The notes: a model not told the origin generated them from the sequence alone. 36,704 nucleotides of DNA from Flavobacteriales bacterium (GCA_015665275.1 JADFAL010000115.1:1-36704); one strand, 5' to 3'. Counted from the stretch's first letter, positions 16,632-26,310 are shown. A program made the numbers and translations.

Positions 16632-16956
16632 ATAAAATTTATTTCACAGAACGGGCAAGGTGTCGTTATCATTGTATCAACCGTAGTTTCAAGGAATTTA
16701 ACGGTAACCATGGCTACTTAAAGTGAGCCTTAAATGGGATAAAATGGAGCCTTTTTTAGCTGTTTTTGAGTGGTTTTGGTGTGGAAATCGCAGAAAATTG
16801 AGATTCTCTGAGATAAAAGCTGTGTGAATAACTTGGATTTTAATCGTGAATAAGTTGTTGAGACCTGTCAAGTAATTAGTGCGAACAAAATTTGCCGGAC
16901 TCTCATTAGAAAAAACGTTGCTTTTGCAAAGGCTGAGCCATGTACAAAATAATAAA
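16632..16956. other. Long non-coding stretch between exbB promoter and relics
   Basis: I see no gene, tRNA or convincing terminator in these 325 bases. The sequence is AT-rich with short T runs. No recognisable coding remnant was found when I read likely frames, although the neighbouring 16957-17519 is clearly decayed coding DNA, so this may be further-eroded material. Confidence 0.5.
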
Positions 16957-17111
16957 TCAACCCATTTCTCGGTATTCCTTAGGACTCATACCAATCTTCG
17001 ACCACAACAGATTGCTAAATTGCAAGGGGGATTCGAAACAAGAGGATAAGCAATTCCACTAGTGTTGTCTTTTGAATTAAACAAAGTGTTTTTTGCAAGG
17101 AAAAGCATCTC
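16957..17111 (-). pseudogene. Relic of an AraC-family regulator (C-terminal helix-turn-helix)
   Basis: On the minus strand, one frame from about 17111 reads MLFLAKNTLFNSKDNTSGIAYP and the next frame continues FESPLQFSNLLWSKIGMSP and KEYREMG before TGA (16957-16959). Together this is the standard second helix-turn-helix and end of an AraC/XylS regulator (consensus IAyxvGFeSxxxFsxxFKxxxGxSPxeYR). A frameshift falls at about the GF position, and nothing upstream of residue 1 is recognisable. It is a dead gene, lying back to back with the recombinase relic. Confidence 0.7.
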
Positions 17112-17120
17112 ATTTGATGA

Positions 17121-17551
<431 letters not shown>

Positions 17552-17586
17552 GTATATTTTGCTTTCACAAGTAGTGGAAGCGGATG

Positions 17587-17617
17587 CAAATATAAGGTGC
17601 AGATATGGTTCTTGCAA
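17587..17617 (-). promoter_or_regulatory. Promoter of tRNA-fMet
   Basis: On the minus strand TATATTTG (17594-17587) is an exact -7 match, with TTG (17617-17615) 20 bases further upstream as the -33 element. Spacing and both boxes fit the Bacteroidota consensus. The tRNA starts 35 bases after the -7 box. Confidence 0.7.
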
Positions 17618-17717
17618 GTTTTCTCTTCCTTTTTTTAGTAATTGAGTCCGTAAACACGAACCCGATCAACAGATTGAACAATCCCTAATCTCTTTTCTAA
17701 CCTCGGAATTAGTTTGT

Positions 17718-17725
17718 TACTTTTG
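17718..17725 (+). promoter_or_regulatory. Promoter -7 box of the lipoprotein gene at 17762
   Basis: TACTTTTG matches TAnnTTTG and lies 36 bases before the ATG. No clear -33 TTG is seen at the expected distance. Confidence 0.5.
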
Positions 17726-17761
17726 CTTGAAGAAACATTATCCTTCAAAAGCCCCCTGAAT

Positions 17762-18580
17762 ATGAAAATCAAAACATTCCTAATCCTTGTTTCAGTAGCA
17801 CTTTTGTGGACAGCATGTTCCGATTCAACACCTGCCAAGGAAATCAAGAAAACCAAGAACGAGAAATCTCCCGAAGAATTGGGAGTAGATGACGGAACTG
17901 GAGGAGAATATGAGGACTACATGGCCATTATTGATGCCAGCGATTCACTTTTAATAGGCAGTTCTATGTACTATGCGAAGAATCCAGATCTTTCCAATGA
18001 GACCTATCAGGTGTACCTTTTGTTGGATGATTCTTCAAACATCCTACGGATTGAAGAACGCTATACAAAAGGAAATGTCGGAAGCTTACTAACTAATTTT
18101 CATTACTTCAGAGATGGTGAAAGAATAGCATCGAAAGAAATCTACAATGAAGGCGAAGGCGAAAGCGAGATGTTTTATGAGCGCGTAACCTATTATGAGG
18201 GCCAAACACCAATTGCCTCTAAGAAACGTGGGCATAGATTTGAGGAATACCTAGAAAATGAACTCTTTCAGATGATAAGTCCAATAGGCTGTTCTTTTGA
18301 AAAGGCGCAGCGCGCTATAGCTCAAGAAGGAGAGTTCCAAACAAATTTCTTGGATGTTCTTCGAATCGGAGGATTGATCTACATTGAAGTTGGCGAGGGA
18401 GATCCATACGGCTTCAGTACCACTTTATTGGTTCAACAAGTTACACCAGTGATTCAGGATCTGATTAGCAATCGTGATAAACACGTTGGCAAGAAAGTAA
18501 AGGTAGACTTTCGTGAAATGCCAGACGGACAGGGATTCACCTTTCAAGCATTACTTGGGATTGAGATCGTTGAAGAATAA
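17762..18580 (+). CDS. Lipoprotein of unknown function
   Basis: Starting at the ATG at 17762 gives a 272-residue protein with a clear SPII signal peptide (MKIKTFLILVSVALLWTAC, Cys19); upstream in-frame starts would precede or overlap the promoter box. The mature part opens with a Lys/Glu-rich tether and then an all-beta-looking domain with repeated strand-turn patterns (YQVYLLLDDSSNILRIEERY, LLTNFHYFRDGERIASKEIY, MFYERVTYYEGQTPIASKKR), resembling periplasmic repeat proteins that read like YD/MORN-type strands. The C-terminal 70 residues form another domain (VTPVIQDLISN..VGKKVKVDFRE). I do not recognise the family. Confidence 0.85.
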   Translation: MKIKTFLILVSVALLWTACSDSTPAKEIKKTKNEKSPEELGVDDGTGGEYEDYMAIIDASDSLLIGSSMYYAKNPDLSNETYQVYLLLDDSSNILRIEERYTKGNVGSLLTNFHYFRDGERIASKEIYNEGEGESEMFYERVTYYEGQTPIASKKRGHRFEEYLENELFQMISPIGCSFEKAQRAIAQEGEFQTNFLDVLRIGGLIYIEVGEGDPYGFSTTLLVQQVTPVIQDLISNRDKHVGKKVKVDFREMPDGQGFTFQALLGIEIVEE

Positions 18581-18697
18581 TCTCACCCTTTACTTTGACC
18601 CTTTTGTGCGGCAAATTGCGCCTTTAAACATTTTTAACGCTAGCTAGGAAAAGAGATTATGTACTATTGTCTTGCGAAACAATGTAGCAGACAGATT

Positions 18698-21478
18698 ATG
18701 AAGGTCAGATTTCTATTATTAATGTTGGTCATGTTCCTCGGATCATCCGCCTTTGCACAGGAAATGAGTGTGAAAGGTACAGTGTATGACACAACAGGTA
18801 CTAAACCATTGAAGAACGCATTGGCAATGGCCGTGCGTGTAAGCGACTCCATGTTATTGGATTTTCAGCGTACGGATGAGAACGGTCAATTTGAGATTTC
18901 AGGATTTGAACTCGATACATTCTCGTTGATCATTAGCCATCCCGATGCAGACGATAAAACGTACTTCATTTTTGGTGCAGCTGATAATTTCGACATTACA
19001 ATTCCATCCGTAGTATTGCCTCCGAAATCACAGGATTTTGAAGAGGTTGTCATATATGCCTACAAAGATCCCATTTATTACAAAGGAGATACGCTCGTAT
19101 ATATTGCTGATTCCTTCAACGTTGATGAGAACGCAGTGGTAGAAGACCTTCTGAAGAAATTGCCAGGAGTAACCGTCGACAAAGATGGGAAAATCACCAC
19201 GCAGGGAGAAGAAATTGCGAAAGTCCTCGTGGATGGAGATGAATTCTTTGGAGACGACCCAACAATTGCGACAAAGAACCTTGGAGCCGATGGTGTAGAA
19301 ACTGTTGAGATTTACGAAAAGGAAAACGAAGAAGGAATTGGAGGAGATGATGAAAAAATCAAAGTCCTCGACTTACGACTCAAAGAAGACGCCAAGAAAG
19401 GATACTTCGGTCGAATTTCCGGAGCTTCGGACTTTGCACTCACACCAATAAATGGGGAAATTGGAACCAATCCTTTCTACGAAGGTGAATTGCTCTTCAA
19501 TAAGTTTAGCGGATCTCAGAAGATTTCAGTTTTTGCGCTTGGATCGAATACACCACGTTCGAATTTCGGATTCGGAGATGCACGAAAGTTCGGATTGGAG
19601 AATGAAAGTACAGGAGGTAACCGTTGGAACCCAGGTGCACAGAACAATGCCAGTGGAATTCCGCAAACATTCAAATCTGGGATTTACTACACAGATAAAT
19701 TCGGTAAGAGAAAGCAACACAAAATCACGGCAAATTATTCATTCTACAGAGATGAACTAGATGCACGATCAGCTCAGAATTCATTCTACATCTTGCCAGA
19801 TACATCTTATATCACGGACGATTCTACGCGTGATTACACACTGAATACATCGCACCGATTTAACTTGAACTTTGAGTCGCAAATTGATTCGTTGACGTTC
19901 ATTCAGATTAAGCCTAACTTCTCAATTGATGCTAGAACGGCTGAATCGTCTAATATTTCGGATTTCTTCACGTCAACTGGAGTTCGAACCATTGGAACGG
20001 AAGTATTCAACAATTCCGAATCGGATGGATTGAGCGGAGGAGGATTTGCACGCCTCGTTCGCGAGTTTAAAAAACCAAAACGTGAGTTAGAGGTTCGATA
20101 CGATATGTCAATGACAGACAACCGTACCACTAGCTTTCTGGATTCTTACACAGAGTATACAGGGGGAATAATCCCGAATGATTCTCTGTACCAGCAGAAG
20201 TTCAATAATAACGCATCTAACAATCATTACGCTCAGGTGACATACGTTGAACCACTTGCCAATAAGCTTCGTTTGCAAGCAGAATATTTGTTCGAATACG
20301 GTACGGGTAATCAGGACATCATCACACTAGATCGAAATGCAGCTGGGGTATACGCAGATACAAATGACAACCTTACCAACCTATTCGATAATGTTAGAAC
20401 GCAGCATCGCGGTGGGTTGAAATTGATCTTTGAACCCAAGAAGCACAGAGTTGCTGCCGGTGTGCGTGTTCGTAACATTGTTTTGGATAACACGGATCGT
20501 GAGAATGGAAATGTCATCAATCAGAATTTGACCAACATTCTTCCATCTTTTGAATACCGCTACCGTCCATCGATGAGTAAACAGTTCCGATTCAATTATC
20601 GAACAAGTTCTCAGCAGCCAGATGTGTCAGCTTTGCAGCCGATTCCGGATAACACCAATCCAAACCGAATCTTGGAAGGAAACCCTGAATTGCAGCCAAA
20701 CTATGTACATAATTTCAATGCAATGTTTAACAAATGGGAAGCATTGTCAGGACGTTACATTTGGTCTGGTGCTAATGTGATCCTTACACAAGATGCATTC
20801 GGAGATTCCACCACATACGACAACTTTGGTCGTCAAACGACACGAACGGTGAATGTTGATGGAAACATTATCGCTAACGTTTACGGAGGGGCTGGATTGC
20901 CAATCCTGGGGCGTAAAATTGAATTCCGACCAGGACTAACAGGATCATTCTTCCGTGGCGTGAGTTATATCGAGGCTTTGGAGAACACCACAGATAACTT
21001 CTCCGTGGCACCAAGCCTAGGAATCACCTTCCGTTTCTTCAACGATTCATTGGAAATTTATTCAGAGAATAGTTATTCCTACAGTAATACCACAACCTCA
21101 TTTAATGCAACTACAACACCATTTACTACACTGACGAACAACGTTGGATTCAAATGGAGATTTAAAGGTGGTTGGACATTAGGCACAGACGGAACGTATA
21201 CAAGAAATGCCATTCCAGGGGATGCAGACGGGTTCTTCAACACAGATTTCTTCGTTTTGAACGCGGAGTTCAGCAAGAACTTCTTGAAGACGAAAAACTT
21301 GAATGTGGCACTCCAAGGAAACGACATTTTCAACCAAAACGTAAACGCAAGACGTGAAGTAACGGGAACCATAATCACGGATTACCGAACGCAAATCATT
21401 TCGCGCTATTTCTTGCTGAAAGTTACATTACGATTTAATAACAGACGAGCTCCTGAAGAGGACTTTAAAATGTTCTAG
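18698..21478 (+). CDS. Outer-membrane beta-barrel protein, TonB-receptor-like
   Basis: The ATG at 18698 gives 926 residues with a proper signal peptide (MKVRFLLLMLVMFLGSSAFA, ending before Q). An N-terminal carboxypeptidase-regulatory-like beta domain (about 22-105) is followed by a plug-like region with YYKGDTLVYIADSF, VVEDLLKKLPGVTVDKDGKI and VDGDEFFGDDP (about 125-190), then a long beta-barrel rich in aromatic-ended strands. This is the OMP_b-brl_3 type of outer-membrane protein in Bacteroidota. It ends two bases before the GLPGLI gene, its usual partner. A substrate cannot be predicted. A weak promoter candidate, TACTTTGA, is at 18591. Confidence 0.9.
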   Translation: MKVRFLLLMLVMFLGSSAFAQEMSVKGTVYDTTGTKPLKNALAMAVRVSDSMLLDFQRTDENGQFEISGFELDTFSLIISHPDADDKTYFIFGAADNFDITIPSVVLPPKSQDFEEVVIYAYKDPIYYKGDTLVYIADSFNVDENAVVEDLLKKLPGVTVDKDGKITTQGEEIAKVLVDGDEFFGDDPTIATKNLGADGVETVEIYEKENEEGIGGDDEKIKVLDLRLKEDAKKGYFGRISGASDFALTPINGEIGTNPFYEGELLFNKFSGSQKISVFALGSNTPRSNFGFGDARKFGLENESTGGNRWNPGAQNNASGIPQTFKSGIYYTDKFGKRKQHKITANYSFYRDELDARSAQNSFYILPDTSYITDDSTRDYTLNTSHRFNLNFESQIDSLTFIQIKPNFSIDARTAESSNISDFFTSTGVRTIGTEVFNNSESDGLSGGGFARLVREFKKPKRELEVRYDMSMTDNRTTSFLDSYTEYTGGIIPNDSLYQQKFNNNASNNHYAQVTYVEPLANKLRLQAEYLFEYGTGNQDIITLDRNAAGVYADTNDNLTNLFDNVRTQHRGGLKLIFEPKKHRVAAGVRVRNIVLDNTDRENGNVINQNLTNILPSFEYRYRPSMSKQFRFNYRTSSQQPDVSALQPIPDNTNPNRILEGNPELQPNYVHNFNAMFNKWEALSGRYIWSGANVILTQDAFGDSTTYDNFGRQTTRTVNVDGNIIANVYGGAGLPILGRKIEFRPGLTGSFFRGVSYIEALENTTDNFSVAPSLGITFRFFNDSLEIYSENSYSYSNTTTSFNATTTPFTTLTNNVGFKWRFKGGWTLGTDGTYTRNAIPGDADGFFNTDFFVLNAEFSKNFLKTKNLNVALQGNDIFNQNVNARREVTGTIITDYRTQIISRYFLLKVTLRFNNRRAPEEDFKMF

Positions 21479-21480
21479 AT

Positions 21481-22200
21481 ATGAAAGTTTTAATCACAAT
21501 ATTCAGTTTAGTTGTAACGGCAAATTCTTTCGCGCAGCTTACGCAAGGTCGTGTGGTCTTCGAACGACGTACCAACCTGAAGAAAACATTGAAGGGAAAT
21601 CCGCGTGCAGAGCAATTCATTACAGAAAAAAACAAGATTCGCAAAGAGAATTTCGAACTGTTTTTCAATGAGAAGGGGTCATCATTCACCTACATTGAGC
21701 CTGAAGTGGAAGAGGGAGGGTTCATGAAGTTCATGACACAGAGAAATATGGTACATCATGATTTGGAGAACAACGAAATCATGGTAACCATGAACCTGTG
21801 GGGAACGCCAGCGTATATGAAGGATACACCAGCTGAACGCAAATGGAAGATTACCGATCGATCAAGAGAGTTTGACGGTTACAAGGGAATTCGCGCTATT
21901 TGGCAAATGAATGATTCTACTAGAATCTACGCATGGTTCTGTCCTGATATCGTACCTGTTTCCGGGCCGGAAGGATTCCGTGATTTGCCCGGACTTATTT
22001 TGGGCATAGCTAGTGAAGACGGAAGTGTGGTGTACTTTGCCAAAGAAGTCGAAGTAATGGAAGTTCCAGACGAAAAAGTAGCCTACCCTGAAACGAAGGA
22101 CGACATTTATAACAAGGAAGATTTGAAAGCCCTTCTATTGGAGAAAATGGGGCAGTGGATCAAGCCAGATGATTTGGACGCAATGTTCGCCTGGTATTAA
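21481..22200 (+). CDS. GLPGLI-family periplasmic protein
   Basis: The 239-residue protein has a signal peptide (about 1-18, ending NSFA). The family signature is present as GPEGFRDLPGLILGI (about residues 160-174), with Asp in place of the first Gly of GLPGLI. The preceding AWFCPDIVPVSGPEGF fits the family pattern in which the mature protein has an extended beta sheet. GLPGLI proteins are Bacteroidota-specific, of unknown activity, and commonly sit next to TonB-like outer-membrane barrels, as here: the gap is two bases, so the pair is co-translated or coupled. Confidence 0.88.
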   Translation: MKVLITIFSLVVTANSFAQLTQGRVVFERRTNLKKTLKGNPRAEQFITEKNKIRKENFELFFNEKGSSFTYIEPEVEEGGFMKFMTQRNMVHHDLENNEIMVTMNLWGTPAYMKDTPAERKWKITDRSREFDGYKGIRAIWQMNDSTRIYAWFCPDIVPVSGPEGFRDLPGLILGIASEDGSVVYFAKEVEVMEVPDEKVAYPETKDDIYNKEDLKALLLEKMGQWIKPDDLDAMFAWY

Positions 22201-22231
22201 ACACAGAATTGAATTAAAATTTGAGAGTGGG

Positions 22232-22338
22232 CTTCGAGTACCTCAGTCCTCGTTATCCCAAATAAATGGAAGAGGCATTAAGATATTCTCCCGTAAGCAG
22301 CTAATGGGGTCTCTCGTCGTTTGCTGAGGCTCTCGAAG
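22232..22338. repeat. Imperfect inverted repeat of the CTTCGAG family
   Basis: CTTCGAGTACCTCAG (22232-22246) and CTGAGGCTCTCGAAG (22324-22338) match as inverted copies at 13 of 15 positions around 77 bases. The arms match those at 12107-12153 except for one or two bases. It lies between the convergent GLPGLI and small lipoprotein genes, which makes a transcription-end role possible. Confidence 0.7.
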
Positions 22339-22345
22339 TAAACGA

Positions 22346-22645
22346 TTAAAAAATCTCGGTCACTTCAATCTTCCCTTCGAAAGTAAATTCATCTGGACAT
22401 GTCGGTTCTTCAATGAGTCCGAAGCACTCCTCCAAGTTGTCGAAAGTCACTTTGATTTTGGTGCCGGTTGCATACGAACTTAGCTTGTCATCATTACAAA
22501 CTTTGTAGTCCTTTCCAGATCGATCACGTAGGAAGGTTCCATGGCAATTTTTGATCACTTCCATGCGAACACGCTCTTTGTTACAAGATTCCAAGGTTGG
22601 AACAAGCAATGCACCAAGAAATAAGATCAAAAATAGCTTCTTCAT
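22346..22645 (-). CDS. Small Cys-containing lipoprotein
   Basis: This 99-residue lipoprotein has the signal peptide MKKLFLILFLGALLVPTLESC (Cys21). The mature part of about 78 residues contains five Cys including Cys21 (KNCHGTF, YKVCND, EECFG, EPTCPDEF), a strand-rich composition and an Asp/Glu-rich surface. It resembles small OB-like or beta-barrel lipoproteins (TKIKVTFDNLEEC). The gene starts two bases after the nfu-type gene stops and is co-transcribed with it. No named family is recognised. Confidence 0.8.
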   Translation of the reverse strand: MKKLFLILFLGALLVPTLESCNKERVRMEVIKNCHGTFLRDRSGKDYKVCNDDKLSSYATGTKIKVTFDNLEECFGLIEEPTCPDEFTFEGKIEVTEIF

Positions 22646-22647
22646 AA

Positions 22648-23244
22648 TTATTCGTTTTCTGCAACCACTTCCTCTACTTCAGGGAAATGTTGTTTCAATA
22701 AGGTTTCAATACCCCCTTTCAACGTAGCTGTACTTGATGGACAACCGGAACAAGATCCTTTCAATAAAACGTTAACCGTTCCATTTTCGTATCCCAAAAA
22801 GTCAATCGCCCCCCCATCATTAGCAACGGCTGGAGCCACGTACTCATCCAAACAAGCACGAATTGCATCATCCAATTCAGATGGCTCATACGTTTTTGTT
22901 GGTTTGCTTTCATCTGTTGACTGTGGTGCAATAGGAGGCATCATAACCAAGATGTCCTTTCCATCCTCAATCCAATTTTTGATGAATTCACGCAATTCCA
23001 TCGTGATAAAGTCCCACGACAAGTTGTCCGTTTTCGTTATTGTCACAAAGTTTGATGCAATAAATACGCCATTCACAAACGGTAAATTGAACAATTCTTC
23101 TGCCAATGGTGAATACCCCTTCGCCTCGGCCTTGCTATTAAACTGAGCAGAATCTCCCGTCCCAAGCAAATGCTTGTTGGCAACAAACTTCATCGTCGCC
23201 GGATTCGGAGTCATTTCTGCATATATAGATACTGGCACTTTCAT
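22648..23244 (-). CDS. Nfu-type Fe-S cluster scaffold/carrier
   Basis: The 198-residue protein has two domains: an N-terminal Nfu domain (about 5-90, beginning IYAEMTPNPATMKFVANK) and a C-terminal NifU domain (about 122-195) with DEYVAPAVANDGGAIDFLGY and the cluster-binding CSGC (Cys165, Cys168). Such proteins hand assembled 4Fe-4S clusters to target enzymes. Length and layout fit the Nfu group of Bacteroidota. It has a promoter box 16 bases upstream and heads a two-gene unit with the small lipoprotein. Confidence 0.93.
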   Translation of the reverse strand: MKVPVSIYAEMTPNPATMKFVANKHLLGTGDSAQFNSKAEAKGYSPLAEELFNLPFVNGVFIASNFVTITKTDNLSWDFITMELREFIKNWIEDGKDILVMMPPIAPQSTDESKPTKTYEPSELDDAIRACLDEYVAPAVANDGGAIDFLGYENGTVNVLLKGSCSGCPSSTATLKGGIETLLKQHFPEVEEVVAENE

Positions 23245-23260
23245 AAACCTGATTTTAAAA

Positions 23261-23268
23261 CAAAATTA
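23261..23268 (-). promoter_or_regulatory. Promoter -7 box of the nfu unit
   Basis: The minus strand reads TAATTTTG, matching TAnnTTTG, 16 bases before the ATG at 23244. Confidence 0.55.
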
Positions 23269-23325
23269 CGGGAAACAATCCAAGAATTAGACGAAAAGCG
23301 TTTGAATTTCTGACAATAATTGCTG

Positions 23326-23333
23326 TATTTTCG
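23326..23333 (+). promoter_or_regulatory. Promoter candidate of the Cys-rich membrane protein gene
   Basis: TATTTTCG differs from TAnnTTTG at one base. A TTG at 23302-23304 lies 21 bases upstream as a possible -33 element. If real, transcription starts at about the GTG at 23338, giving a very short or absent leader. Confidence 0.4.
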
Positions 23334-23337
23334 CATT

Positions 23338-23778
23338 GTGAATTGGATAAAATCCATAGTATTCGTTGCCATTGCTTCTTTTCTTTTTGTGGGAAGTATC
23401 GGCGTGAGCATTTTCTCTAAGGTTTGCCCGGAAGAAGGAGTGAATATCTCTTATTTCGTGCCAGGAGAGAACGAATGCTGTAAGCGTGAGGCGAATCCTA
23501 GCCACGGTGAAGAAAGCTGTGGAGATCATTGCACTAAGAAGCAAGAAGCTACGGAAGATGACTGTTGCAGCACCAGTTCTGAATTGATTCAGGTGAAACT
23601 TGATTTTCTCAACAAGGTTCAAGTAAAGGCCGTTTCATTCGAGATGGCAGAAGTACAACCCGTTTGGATTGTTGACGCGCCAATTGTCTCAAAGGATATA
23701 CGCACTGCCTCTGGCTTAGACCCTCCGCCGAAACTCAGAAAGGAGATTCTCACAGATTTCCAACAATGGTTGATTTGA
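23338..23778 (+). CDS. Cys-rich membrane protein (HYC_CC_PP-like)
   Basis: I take the GTG at 23338 (146 residues), because it places a basic residue before the single membrane helix (IVFVAIASFLFVGSIGVSIF); a TTG at 23320 is an alternative. The following domain has paired Cys (ECC, DDCC), further Cys and His residues (ESCGDHC) and ends in a Pro-rich DPPPKLR motif. This resembles the HYC_CC_PP family, Bacteroidota proteins often found near TonB-dependent receptors; the HYC motif itself is not evident here. Metal binding is likely from the Cys/His content. It lies 50 bases upstream of the receptor gene. Family assignment is moderate. Confidence 0.65.
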   Translation: MNWIKSIVFVAIASFLFVGSIGVSIFSKVCPEEGVNISYFVPGENECCKREANPSHGEESCGDHCTKKQEATEDDCCSTSSELIQVKLDFLNKVQVKAVSFEMAEVQPVWIVDAPIVSKDIRTASGLDPPPKLRKEILTDFQQWLI

Positions 23779-23828
23779 TACACGACGTTCGGATGTAATC
23801 GAAAGTTCAACGTATTAATGAAATCAAA

Positions 23829-26039
23829 ATGAAACTTACACTTTTTATTATTTGCGCACTCTGGTTCGGTGCGGCGCACGGTCAAATCAAGGGGATAGTC
23901 CTTGGAGAAGGTGCCGATGGCAAGAAAGAACCTGTTTACGGAGCCAAAGTTCGATTGTTGCAATCGGGGCTCCGCGACATCACTAGCGAAAGTGGTGAAT
24001 TCCGAATAATTCTCCCTAAGGAACTCCCAGATACCATGGTCGTTTCGGCCTTTGGTTTTTATAACGATACCATCATCGTAACGAAAGAAGATCGATTTAC
24101 AGGAATGGCGATTACGCTCTTCTCCGATATGTTGCTACCGGATGTTGTTATTTCTTATTGGAAATCGTCTCGAAATATATCTCGAATGAAGGTATTGCAC
24201 GTCGAGGAGCTAACGGAGCAAGAGTTGAGAAAAGCTGCTTGTTGTAATTTATCCGAATCGTTCGAAACCAATGCCTCCGTGGATGTTAATGTGACGGATG
24301 CGGTATCTGGAGCGAAGAAAATTCAAATGATGGGGCTCGATGGAGTTTATACGCAAATCCAGATGGAAAATATCCCATACTTGCGTGGATTGGAAAGCTC
24401 TTTTGGTCTTGGGGCCATTCCTGGCACCTGGATTCAATCCATACAGATAACCAAAGGAACCGGAAACGTGGTAAATGGTTATGAATCCATGGCAGGATTG
24501 ATTAACCTCGAACTGAAAAAGCCGGAACAAATGGAGCGCATTTATCTAAATGCCTACGTAAATGGCATGGGTCGGAATGAACTTAATTTCAATTCAGGGT
24601 TTAAACTCAATGAAAAATGGTCTTCTGGATGGTTTGCCCATTTCTCTTCCATGCCGCTTGAAATGGATCGGAATGATGACGGATTTCGTGATTTCCCCAA
24701 CGGATTTAATGTGGCGGTATTGAACCGATACAATTATGAAGGGGAGAAGATGGAGGCACAATTTGGGGTAAATGCTCATATGGATTCCAAAACCGGTGGT
24801 CAGATGTCTCGTATGGATGTTATTGGAGATCGCTATTTGGTAAATGTTGAATCGAAGCATATAGACTTTTTCGCCAAGACAGGATTCTTCATGGAAAAGC
24901 CGTACAACTCTATTGGAGTCGTATACAACTTGAAGTATCAATCAGTAGATGCGAATTTTGGTCCTCGTACATTTACAGGAGAGGAAAAGCGCGGCTATGT
25001 GAATGCCATTTACGATGGAATTTTCGGAAATACCGACCACAAATATAAAGTGGGTCTTAGCGGCGTTTATATTGATATTTCTCAGCAAGCAGACTCTTTG
25101 GTACAAGATCGGCTGGAAATAGTTCCCGGTGCCTTTTTCGAATATACGATGACAAGTTCACGTCATTCATTGGTAGCTGGAGTTCGTGGAGATTACCACA
25201 ACCTTTACGGCTTTCAATATGCGCCCCGTGTGCATTACAAGTTTGCTTTGTCTGAATACACGGATCTTCGAGCAACCGGAGGAAAAGGATGGCGAGTTCC
25301 CAATTTCATGATTGATAATATTTCCTTGTTGGCGAACAATCAGCAGTGGATTGCTCCTTCTGAGACGCAACCAGAGGTTTCTTGGAACGTCGGTGGGAGT
25401 TTTGTGCAGCGATTTAAGTTGTTCAAGCGTCAAGGTTCCTTGACTTTGGATTATTATCACACTCGTTTTGAAAGCCAGTTGATTGTAGATCGAGATTTGA
25501 GTACGTCTTCCATCACTTTCGCAAATCTGGAAGGAACTTCCTATTCCAACAGTTTTCAAACAGAGTTGACATTTCGACCGTCTAAGACAATTGAACTGCG
25601 TTTCGCCTACAAATATTTGGATGTAAAATCTAGTTTTGGAGGAGTTTTACAGCAGCAAGTAATGGTTCCAAACCACCGTGGATTTGCAAACCTTGGACAT
25701 ATTTCAAGAAACAAGCGTTGGGAATTTGATATTACGGCTTCGGTATTCGGACAGGCACGTTTGCCGCAGGTAATGCTTCCTAATGGGATAATATCGCAAG
25801 ACAACGTAAGTGAAATTTTCGCCATCGTTAATGCACAGATAACTCACGTCTACAAGCGCTGGGATTTCTATTTAGGAGGGGAAAACTTGGGGAATTACCG
25901 CCAACCGAATCCAATTATTGATGCGGAAAATCCATTCAGTGATACCTTCAATGCGAACCGTGTTTGGGCGCCGATTTTTGGTGTGAATATATATGCAGGA
26001 ATTCGCTTCTCTATTGATCAACCGGAAGAGAAGGATTGA
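23829..26039 (+). CDS. TonB-dependent receptor with Cys-Cys plug motif
   Basis: The 736-residue protein has a signal peptide (1-18), a carboxypeptidase-like beta domain (about 20-105), a plug domain (about 120-230) and a barrel ending at an aromatic strand (IYAGIRFSI). The plug has KAACCNLSESFETNASVDV (Cys138, Cys139), then TDAVSGAKKIQMMGLDG and NGYESMAGLINLELK. This AACCNLSESF plug is a recurrent type in Bacteroidota and is suspected, from context and Cys content, to handle metals such as copper; that is inference. Energy would come from TonB with ExbB/ExbD. It follows the Cys-rich membrane protein gene and is closed by a terminator. Confidence 0.92.
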   Translation: MKLTLFIICALWFGAAHGQIKGIVLGEGADGKKEPVYGAKVRLLQSGLRDITSESGEFRIILPKELPDTMVVSAFGFYNDTIIVTKEDRFTGMAITLFSDMLLPDVVISYWKSSRNISRMKVLHVEELTEQELRKAACCNLSESFETNASVDVNVTDAVSGAKKIQMMGLDGVYTQIQMENIPYLRGLESSFGLGAIPGTWIQSIQITKGTGNVVNGYESMAGLINLELKKPEQMERIYLNAYVNGMGRNELNFNSGFKLNEKWSSGWFAHFSSMPLEMDRNDDGFRDFPNGFNVAVLNRYNYEGEKMEAQFGVNAHMDSKTGGQMSRMDVIGDRYLVNVESKHIDFFAKTGFFMEKPYNSIGVVYNLKYQSVDANFGPRTFTGEEKRGYVNAIYDGIFGNTDHKYKVGLSGVYIDISQQADSLVQDRLEIVPGAFFEYTMTSSRHSLVAGVRGDYHNLYGFQYAPRVHYKFALSEYTDLRATGGKGWRVPNFMIDNISLLANNQQWIAPSETQPEVSWNVGGSFVQRFKLFKRQGSLTLDYYHTRFESQLIVDRDLSTSSITFANLEGTSYSNSFQTELTFRPSKTIELRFAYKYLDVKSSFGGVLQQQVMVPNHRGFANLGHISRNKRWEFDITASVFGQARLPQVMLPNGIISQDNVSEIFAIVNAQITHVYKRWDFYLGGENLGNYRQPNPIIDAENPFSDTFNANRVWAPIFGVNIYAGIRFSIDQPEEKD

Positions 26040-26061
26040 TAATTAATTTGGATTAATGTTT

Positions 26062-26092
26062 AAACCACCTTGCAGTATTGTAGGGTGGTTTT
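26062..26092 (+). terminator. Terminator of the TonB receptor gene
   Basis: Perfect eight-base arms AAACCACC / GGTGGTTT (26062-26069 and 26084-26091) with a 14-base loop are followed by only a short T run (TTTT). It follows the receptor stop by 22 bases. Confidence 0.7.
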
Positions 26093-26302
26093 GTAAGGAA
26101 TTCTGTGAAGCGTATAGAAAATGAAGTGCTTCAGTGCTATCTGAATCAGCAGATGTTCCAATTTAGTGATACGATTGAAATTATTCCAATTCAATCCAAC
26201 CAGGTGGCGACTGTTTCTGACAAAAAGAGAACAGTATTTATTATGGGCAATGGCAAGACATATAAAAAAACTAAACAATACCCATACTTCTCCGCACGTT
26301 TC

Positions 26303-26310
26303 TATCTTTG
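26303..26310 (+). promoter_or_regulatory. Promoter -7 box of the fusion-protein gene
   Basis: TATCTTTG is an exact TAnnTTTG match, nine bases before the ATG at 26320, implying a leader of only a few bases. Confidence 0.5.
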
